From contig OX381707.1 in the NCBI GenBank assembly GCA_947462335.1, positions 15,157,418 to 15,221,417 of the forward strand: a stretch of DNA of 64,000 bases. The letters are read 5' to 3'. The position numbers were made by a program, and so were the translations under genes. The DNA comes from Harmothoe impar (Eukaryota > Annelida > Polychaeta > Phyllodocida > Polynoidae). The notes below the pieces were generated by a model. It had not been told where the DNA came from. It saw nothing but the letters and a program-made list of their open reading frames with translations, and did no database searches. Positions 58,695 through 64,000 of the stretch are shown here, piece after piece; position 1 is the first letter of the stretch, and every line of letters starts with the position of its first letter.

Positions 58695-58754
58695 GAGACG
58701 CTCAACGCTCACGCGCGCACACACACACACACAGCGTTTGACGTACGCTGTATG

Positions 58755-58790
<36 letters not shown>

Positions 58791-58906
58791 GGATACACAG
58801 ACAGCAGACAGAAAGATAGTTACATAGACGACAGCTTGATAGATGGCTAGATAGATAGATAGATAGTTAGACGGCTAAGTAGTTGGTAACCGAGTGAAAA
58901 AAAAAC
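58695..58906. repeat. microsatellite-rich spacer: (AC)n, (ACAG)n, (GATA)n
   Basis: The 212 bp between the PC4-like gene and the polymerase are nearly all tetranucleotide and dinucleotide repeats. No TATA box or splice site is evident, so the polymerase may be read from a shared transcript or from a cryptic promoter. Confidence 0.9.
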
Positions 58907-61900
58907 ATGACACAGTACGTATGCGAAAAGTGTTTCAAAATGTTTAAAAGAGCGTACAACCACGAGAGACACGTAGAAAATTGTAGAGTAGTAGCTAAGT
59001 TTTGCCCTCTATGCGGCGAAGGGGATTGCCGAAAGAGCGCTTGTCGACGCGAATCTCTGGACGGGGTGACCGTCCCTCCGCGCATATGTGCTGTACCGAA
59101 CGGGGAGGAAACGTTCACGGCGAATTGGCCTGCGATACAAACGGGCGTCAGGATGCACGGGACTCGCGTGAGTGTAACAAACTTCAGGCTACCAACCGGC
59201 GAGTTGAGTGACGCTGTAGATACTATGCGTCGCATTCACTTGACACAAAGATTCAGATACAAAGTGGGTTTCTCGGTAGGCTTACTGTTACAACACAGAG
59301 AAGACAAGAGCAAACTGCGCTACTTCCACGCCTCCCAGAACAACGCAACTCTCATACAACCGCTCCCTACTGTAACTAATTCAGAAACTTTGGAAGAGCT
59401 CCTCTCAAAGATGCAAAACACCGTCGCTTGCGAGGAGGTACGGAAACTTTGCGACGCTGACACCAAGTGGCACGTTCTTTTTCCTACCAATTTGAACATC
59501 TGCGTTTACATGGGACCGGGGGAATTCCCCATAGGCGGTAGGATCACTCAGGCCGGTCGAGTTGGAAAGAGAAGCGGCGTGTTAGATTTTCCCAACAAGG
59601 ACAACCTCTGCATCTTCCGCTGCATTTCCTTTCACTTATACAACACCAGCAAGCGCGCTTCAGATTTGTTACGTCAGTTCTGTCCCGCTGCCACACCTGA
59701 ATCCTTTCCGGGTCTGAACATCCGCGACTTACCCGCGTTAGAGAACTTGTTTGACGTACAAATAGCGGTTTACACCGCGTCGCGTCAAGTGCCGGGGCGG
59801 AAGTTGAGAAGACGCGTTACTCTGATCAGACCGCCTTCCAGAACTGTGGCCGCCCGAGGTAAAGTCAACCTACACCTGACGGCGAAAGGCGGTTTGCACG
59901 TCTCTCTCGTCACGGACTTCAACGCGTACGCGGGCATATACGAATGTTGCAAGTGTAAGGCGGCGTTCACCACCGAGTTCTTGCTGAAGAGACACAGGAA
60001 CCAGCTTTCCTCTTGCCGACAAGTCAAGTTGCGCTACGTAGGTGGCATCTACCAAAATTCGAGAACGATTTTCGAAGCGCTAGCAGACTTCTCCATTTTT
60101 CCCCCCGACGGACATTCCGGAATCTACCCTTACAAGATCGCCTTCGATTTCGAGGCTTTCTTCAGACCGTGCAAAGAACCGTCGACGGAGCACGTGTCCC
60201 TGCTGTGGGATCACGTCCCTTTGTCGGCTAGCGTCGCATCCGACTTTCCGGGGTGGGAGGGGCCCGTCTGCTTCGTCAGAGCGTCCGACGCAGATTCCGA
60301 CCCCTTGTTGGACCGAGTTTTAAATCACATAAACGAGAACGCCAAAGCGATCGGGGAAGCTGTGCTAGAACTTTACCGACCGACGTTAGCGAAGTTAGAT
60401 GCGGCGATAGGTGAAGCTCTCCTGCTGGAGGAGGCGACGTTCACCACCCCTTCTCCAGGCGGCTTCGCTGCGGCTCAGACCAGACACCCGTTAGTTCAAC
60501 TGAAGAAGCGTCTTCTGAGATACATCCGTCAAGCTCCAGTGGTGGGCTTCAACTCGGGGCGTTACGACTTGAACCTGATCAAAATACGCCTTCACTCGTT
60601 CTTCGCCTCCGGAGACCGAAGAAACCAAGAATTCAGCGTCATAAAGAGAAGCAATCAATACTTGGCGGTTTACACACAGCACACGGTTTTCTTGGACGTA
60701 GTCAACTATTTGGCACCCGGTTACAACTACGCGACCTATTTGCGAGCTTTCACCAGGAACGAAGAGAAAGGTCACTTTCCTTACGAATGGATGACGTCTA
60801 CCAGGAAACTGGCAAACAGAACGCTGCCGCCGAGATCGGCTTTCGACAGCGAGCTGACGGGCGTCAAAATGTCCGAATCCGACTACGCCGCATGTCAGAA
60901 AGTTTGGTCCGACGAGAAGATGCAAACTATGGAAGACTACTTGATCCACTACAACAACAAAGACGTGAAACCTTTCATAGAAGCTCTGAAAAATCACGCT
61001 AAATTTTTCCAAGATCGCGGCATCGACATGTTGAAAGACGGAGTTTCTCTCGCCGGTTTGACTTTACGCTTCCTCTTCCAAAACCTAGAAGACGCGTTCA
61101 CAACGTTTCCCCAGTTCGACGCCGTCCTCCACGCTCTGATCAAAGAGAATCTAGTCGGCGGTCCTTCCATCATCTTCCATAGATTTCACGAGAAGGGCAC
61201 CACGCGGATAAGGGAGCACAAGTACGGCGAAGAAGCGAGACCGTGCCAACACATCCTAGGACTAGACGCTAACTCTCTGTACTTGCGCTGCATGAGCGAA
61301 GCGCACTGCACGGGCTATTACGCGGTGAGACGGCCCGAGACCGAGTTCAAGCCCGAAATCAGGCAAAGAAACTCTCACAGCGCTTTGGAGTGGTTACGCT
61401 TCGTAGAGCACGACCGCGACGTGAAACTGCGCCACGCTCTGAACGGCGGCGAGATGGCGGTAGGCTGTCGGAGAATTCGCGTGGACGGATTTCACGCGGC
61501 CTCTAATACGGTTTTCCAGTTTCACGGGTGTTGGTTCCACGCTCACGAGTGCATACCGTCGCACCGATATCAGTGCGCTTCACTGAGAGAGGAGAGACGC
61601 GACAGAACGACCAGAGTAAGCGCTTACTTGAAAGCGTTAGGTTACAAGCTGGTCGTCGTGTGGGAGTGCGAATGGCGAGAGATGAAGCGTCGAGATGAGC
61701 GGGTCAAGGCCTCCCAACAACGCTGGAAGGTTGACGCTTTGAAAGTGTCTCGAAACGCGATGAGCGAGAGCGACATCCTTTCCGCTGTGAAAGAGGAGAA
61801 AATGTTCGGTTTAGTTCAAGTGGACATCACTACGCCGCCTCACCTACGAGAGTACTTCGAAGAAATGACCCCCGTTTTCAAGAACGCGACCGTTTCAAAA

Positions 61901-63034
61901 TCGGACATAGGCCCTCACATGTCAGACTTTGCGCAGGAAGAAAAGCTGTTGAGCACGCCTCAGAGATGTCTGATAGGGAGTTACCACGGAAAAAATATTC
62001 TCTTGGGAACGCCGCTTCTCAAGTGGTATTTAGAGCACGGTTTGATAGTCACCAAAGTGCAGCTGGTGGTAGAATACCTACCTAAACGCGCCTTTGCCGG
62101 TTTCGCGGACGAAGTGACGGCGGCGCGAAGACGTGGCGACGTGAACGAGAACGAGAAAATTCTGTCAGACTGTTACAAGTTAATGGGAAACGCTACGTAC
62201 GGTAAAACAATCTGCAACAAAGAAAAACACACGGCGGTGAGATACACTGACAGTCGGAAGTTCGAACTATTGGCCAATTCGTGGCGCTTCAAAAAGGCGT
62301 CCGAGTTGACTTCCGATCTGTTTGAAGTCGAACTACAACCGAAAACGGTCAAGAACAACCTCCCTATTCAGATAGGGTTCATGGTATACCAGTACGCGAA
62401 GTTGAAAATGTTAGAGTTCACATACGACTTCTTGGATAGATTCGTCGATCGGCGCGATTATGCCCTTTGTCAAATGGACACCGACAGTCTTTACATGGCT
62501 CTCAGCGGTGCCACGTTGGATGACCTAGTGAAACCTCGCCTGAGAGAGACGTACTTCAGAGAGAAACGAAAGTGGCTTCCGACAGCGGTGTGCGACGAGC
62601 ACTTAGAGCTTTTCGTGAAGACAAAAACGGAAAGAGTGCGAGAATGGTGTGCGCCGCCCGGCGGATGTTGTGAGAGACGGTACCTTCACGATCTGAGAAC
62701 TTCGGGGCTCATGAAAGCGGAGTGGGAAGGTGACGGGATCCTAAGTCTCAACCCTAAGACTTACATTTGCTACGATCGAGTCAGCGACACCGGTGAAAGA
62801 AAATCCAAAAAATGGAGTGCAAAAGGCGTACAGAAGAAACAAAACCCCCAGGAACCAGACGCCTTCTTGGATGTTCTTCGCCAACGAAAAACTCTCATTG
62901 CTGTAAATAGAAATTTCAAAGTGGTGCGAAACAAAATGGTCACCTACACCATAGAGAAAGACGGCGTGCGCTACTTGTATTATAAGCGTCGCGTGCATTC
63001 TGACGGTGTGACAACGAGTCCTTTAGAGATATGA
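58907..63034 (+). CDS. protein-primed-type family B DNA polymerase with OTU-like and Vsr-like insertions
   Basis: This 1375-aa replicative polymerase is predicted to copy the linear element. The ATG at 58907 follows an A-run and is the first in frame. Domains: a C2HC finger (C6, C9, H22, C26); an OTU-like segment (about 226-340) with DNLCIFRC (C235) and a late histidine (LHVSL, H331); a second finger (about 347-370); an exonuclease with DFE (D414, E416), FNSGRYD (N549, D554) and YNNKD (Y682, D686); polymerase motif A DANSLY (D787), motif B KLMGNATYG (K1091 to G1099) and motif C DTDS (D1191, D1193). Between motifs A and B lies a Vsr/restriction-like insert (about 855-925) with VDGF, FHGCWFHAHEC and VVVWECEW. 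The family B exonuclease and polymerase residues I can recognise are all present, so the enzyme should be active. Such fused polymerases belong to the protein-primed branch seen in Polintons and relatives. The OTU-like call is the weakest part. Confidence 0.95.
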   Translation: MTQYVCEKCFKMFKRAYNHERHVENCRVVAKFCPLCGEGDCRKSACRRESLDGVTVPPRICAVPNGEETFTANWPAIQTGVRMHGTRVSVTNFRLPTGELSDAVDTMRRIHLTQRFRYKVGFSVGLLLQHREDKSKLRYFHASQNNATLIQPLPTVTNSETLEELLSKMQNTVACEEVRKLCDADTKWHVLFPTNLNICVYMGPGEFPIGGRITQAGRVGKRSGVLDFPNKDNLCIFRCISFHLYNTSKRASDLLRQFCPAATPESFPGLNIRDLPALENLFDVQIAVYTASRQVPGRKLRRRVTLIRPPSRTVAARGKVNLHLTAKGGLHVSLVTDFNAYAGIYECCKCKAAFTTEFLLKRHRNQLSSCRQVKLRYVGGIYQNSRTIFEALADFSIFPPDGHSGIYPYKIAFDFEAFFRPCKEPSTEHVSLLWDHVPLSASVASDFPGWEGPVCFVRASDADSDPLLDRVLNHINENAKAIGEAVLELYRPTLAKLDAAIGEALLLEEATFTTPSPGGFAAAQTRHPLVQLKKRLLRYIRQAPVVGFNSGRYDLNLIKIRLHSFFASGDRRNQEFSVIKRSNQYLAVYTQHTVFLDVVNYLAPGYNYATYLRAFTRNEEKGHFPYEWMTSTRKLANRTLPPRSAFDSELTGVKMSESDYAACQKVWSDEKMQTMEDYLIHYNNKDVKPFIEALKNHAKFFQDRGIDMLKDGVSLAGLTLRFLFQNLEDAFTTFPQFDAVLHALIKENLVGGPSIIFHRFHEKGTTRIREHKYGEEARPCQHILGLDANSLYLRCMSEAHCTGYYAVRRPETEFKPEIRQRNSHSALEWLRFVEHDRDVKLRHALNGGEMAVGCRRIRVDGFHAASNTVFQFHGCWFHAHECIPSHRYQCASLREERRDRTTRVSAYLKALGYKLVVVWECEWREMKRRDERVKASQQRWKVDALKVSRNAMSESDILSAVKEEKMFGLVQVDITTPPHLREYFEEMTPVFKNATVSKSDIGPHMSDFAQEEKLLSTPQRCLIGSYHGKNILLGTPLLKWYLEHGLIVTKVQLVVEYLPKRAFAGFADEVTAARRRGDVNENEKILSDCYKLMGNATYGKTICNKEKHTAVRYTDSRKFELLANSWRFKKASELTSDLFEVELQPKTVKNNLPIQIGFMVYQYAKLKMLEFTYDFLDRFVDRRDYALCQMDTDSLYMALSGATLDDLVKPRLRETYFREKRKWLPTAVCDEHLELFVKTKTERVREWCAPPGGCCERRYLHDLRTSGLMKAEWEGDGILSLNPKTYICYDRVSDTGERKSKKWSAKGVQKKQNPQEPDAFLDVLRQRKTLIAVNRNFKVVRNKMVTYTIEKDGVRYLYYKRRVHSDGVTTSPLEI

Positions 63035-63047
63035 AAAAAAAAATAAT

Positions 63048-63117
63048 AATAAAAAATAAGCGTGTGCATCTTTTCAAAAATAGAGTGTTTATCAAGATTG
63101 AAAAAAAAATAAATAAA
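63048..63117 (+). terminator. polyadenylation signals after the polymerase gene
   Basis: AATAAA at 63048-63053 and overlapping AATAAATAAA at about 63108-63117, followed by a GT-rich TTGTTGTGTTTTT at about 63138-63150. Confidence 0.7.
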
Positions 63118-63252
63118 AAAAGAATTAAAAGAAAATATTGTTGTGTTTTTATTATCATACGGCTTCTTTTACTAGTAAGTCGCGCAGTCTCTTAAAGCGT
63201 CACTCATGTGACGACGTCGCTTCCAGTCACGGGATCCTAAACAAAAAAAAAA

Positions 63253-63710
63253 CTTCTTCTTCTTCCGGTCACGTGATCAATCAGGTCGCTTCCGGTTGGC
63301 CATTAAGTCGTGTGACGTCACTTCCGGTCACGTGACTCATCAGGTCACTTCCGATCACGTGATCCTAAATTAGGTCATATGACGTCACTTCCGGTCCCCT
63401 AAGTAGGTCAGTAGGTTACCCAGAATGCACCATCCCCTAAGTAGGTCACTTCCGGTCACCCAATGGAGGCCTCTGATTGGCTGCAGGGTTACCCAGAATG
63501 CACCGCTAATCCCCTAAGTAGGTCACTTCCGGTCACGTGACCAAATGGAGGCCTCTGATTGGCTAACTAGGTCACGTGACGTCACCACTAATCCCCTAAG
63601 TAGGTCACTTCCGGTCACGTGACCAAATGGAGGCCTCTGATTGGCTGCATGTCGATTGAGTAATAAACAGTACTTAACTATAGTCCCGTTCCGATACATA
63701 CTATACTACT
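63253..63710. repeat. right terminal inverted repeat
   Basis: Reverse complement of the left TIR, ending ...CATACTATACTACT. It has the same motif array, plus one extra inner unit with GATCACGTGATC and CATATGACGTCAC, and a much shorter CTT run. Confidence 0.95.
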
Positions 63711-63716
63711 GGTGTG
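63711..63716. repeat. 6-bp target-site duplication, right
   Basis: GGTGTG, identical to 54150-54155. Confidence 0.92.
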
Positions 63717-64000
63717 ACTTCAATTTTACCTCGATTTGTGGTCTCTAAATATATGTTACTTCTCGTTTAGGCTGACTGGAGTATAGAGTTAGGTAGGGAG
63801 TACCAATTATATAGAATACAAGCCCCAGGACATATACTTTCAGGTGGTATATAGCTTTAGTGGGGCAAAAATCGATGTATACCTGTATATTTCTATTGAA
63901 ATTGATGTGCAATAATGCAAAATGTCACTCGCCCGGACGTTTTCTCTGCATATATAAATACCCTGGATGTGTTCTTTTTATTCTATAGCTAAACCAACAC
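63717..64000. mobile_element. second copy of the 2.63-kb transposon family, right part (runs off the window)
   Basis: Resumes with 'acttcaattttacct' and matches 4098-4330 of the first copy, including 'catatactttcaggtggtatatagctt' and 'aaaatgtcactcgcccggac'. Confidence 0.85.

Larger units (their letters stand above)
54156..63710. mobile_element. complete 9.55-kb Polinton/Maverick-like element with protein-primed-type DNA polymerase
   Basis: It is bounded by inverted repeats starting AGTAGTATAGTATG and by a perfect 6-bp duplication, GGTGTG. A six-base duplication and TIRs of hundreds of bases beginning AG are typical of Polintons, as is a family B polymerase of the protein-primed branch. Three intact genes lie inside: tandem death-domain protein (minus), PC4-like protein (plus) and polymerase (plus). 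Polintons usually run to 15-20 kb and carry a retroviral-type integrase, FtsK/HerA-type ATPase, protease and capsid genes; none is visible here. Possible explanations are a non-autonomous derivative mobilised in trans or a distinct minimal lineage. The near-identity of the two TIRs and the open frames point to a recent insertion. Confidence 0.9.

Noticed and set aside
58263..58730. 155-codon minus frame opposite the PC4-like repeats, plus several minus frames opposite the polymerase
   Set aside because: Shadows of real plus-strand genes, with no domain and no start signals.
54156..63710. Classification as a herpesvirus-like (Teratorn-type) or Helitron element
   Set aside because: The polymerase motifs are of the protein-primed branch, TIRs and a 6-bp duplication are present, and no Rep/helicase, herpes-type capsid or piggyBac transposase is seen.

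Overview
This is a eukaryotic, animal-type window. Most of it is AT-rich, gene-poor DNA full of small inverted-repeat transposons, (TA)n microsatellites and old duplications. It holds one intact host-type gene, a single-exon rhodopsin-like receptor on the minus strand at 1.28-2.26 kb. Intronless receptors, many MITEs and a death-domain gene fit a marine invertebrate such as a lancelet, hemichordate, echinoderm or lophotrochozoan. I cannot name the species from sequence alone.

Layout: 1-2.3 kb holds the receptor. 2.7-6.9 kb holds two copies of one dispersed repeat; the second is split by a 2.63-kb non-autonomous DNA transposon (3709-6339) with clear TIRs and a TTTA target duplication. 8.3-11.4 kb holds dyad-rich MITEs and nested inverted repeats. 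From about 12.8 to 51.9 kb a set of short blocks (labelled a, h, b, c, e, d, g below) recurs several times in largely the same order. This looks like a very old, strongly diverged tandem or segmental duplication with no surviving coding sequence that I can see. Many later insertions sit in it (TTAA-target MITEs, TA-target MITEs, a solo LTR, a GTGGGACA-motif element nested in another), several with an intact empty site in a sister block.

The standout is 54156-63710, a 9,555-bp complete mobile element that is GC- and CpG-rich against AT-rich flanks. It is bounded by TIRs of about 420-460 bp that begin AGTAGTATAG and by a perfect 6-bp target duplication, GGTGTG. The TIRs differ at only about three positions over the outer ~340 bp, so the insertion is young. 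It landed in a second copy of the 2.63-kb transposon family, and the 3.7-6.3 kb copy serves as the unoccupied reference. Three intact genes are inside: a tandem death-domain protein on the minus strand (249 aa); a Ser/Ala-rich protein ending in two PC4-like single-strand-DNA-binding repeats on the plus strand (528 aa); and a 1375-aa protein-primed-type family B DNA polymerase with an N-terminal OTU-like segment, zinc fingers, a DEDD-type exonuclease and a Vsr-like nuclease insert.

I see no integrase, capsid, packaging ATPase or adenovirus-type protease. My reading is a minimal Polinton/Maverick/adintovirus-related replicon. The polymerase would copy the linear element, the PC4-like protein would coat single strands, the death-domain protein would engage host death or innate signalling, and integration (6-bp duplication) would be supplied in trans or by an unrecognised activity. 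The TIRs are dense arrays of common promoter-type motifs (CCAAT, CACGTG, CCGGAAGT, TGACGTCA), so they may also act as transcriptional platforms.
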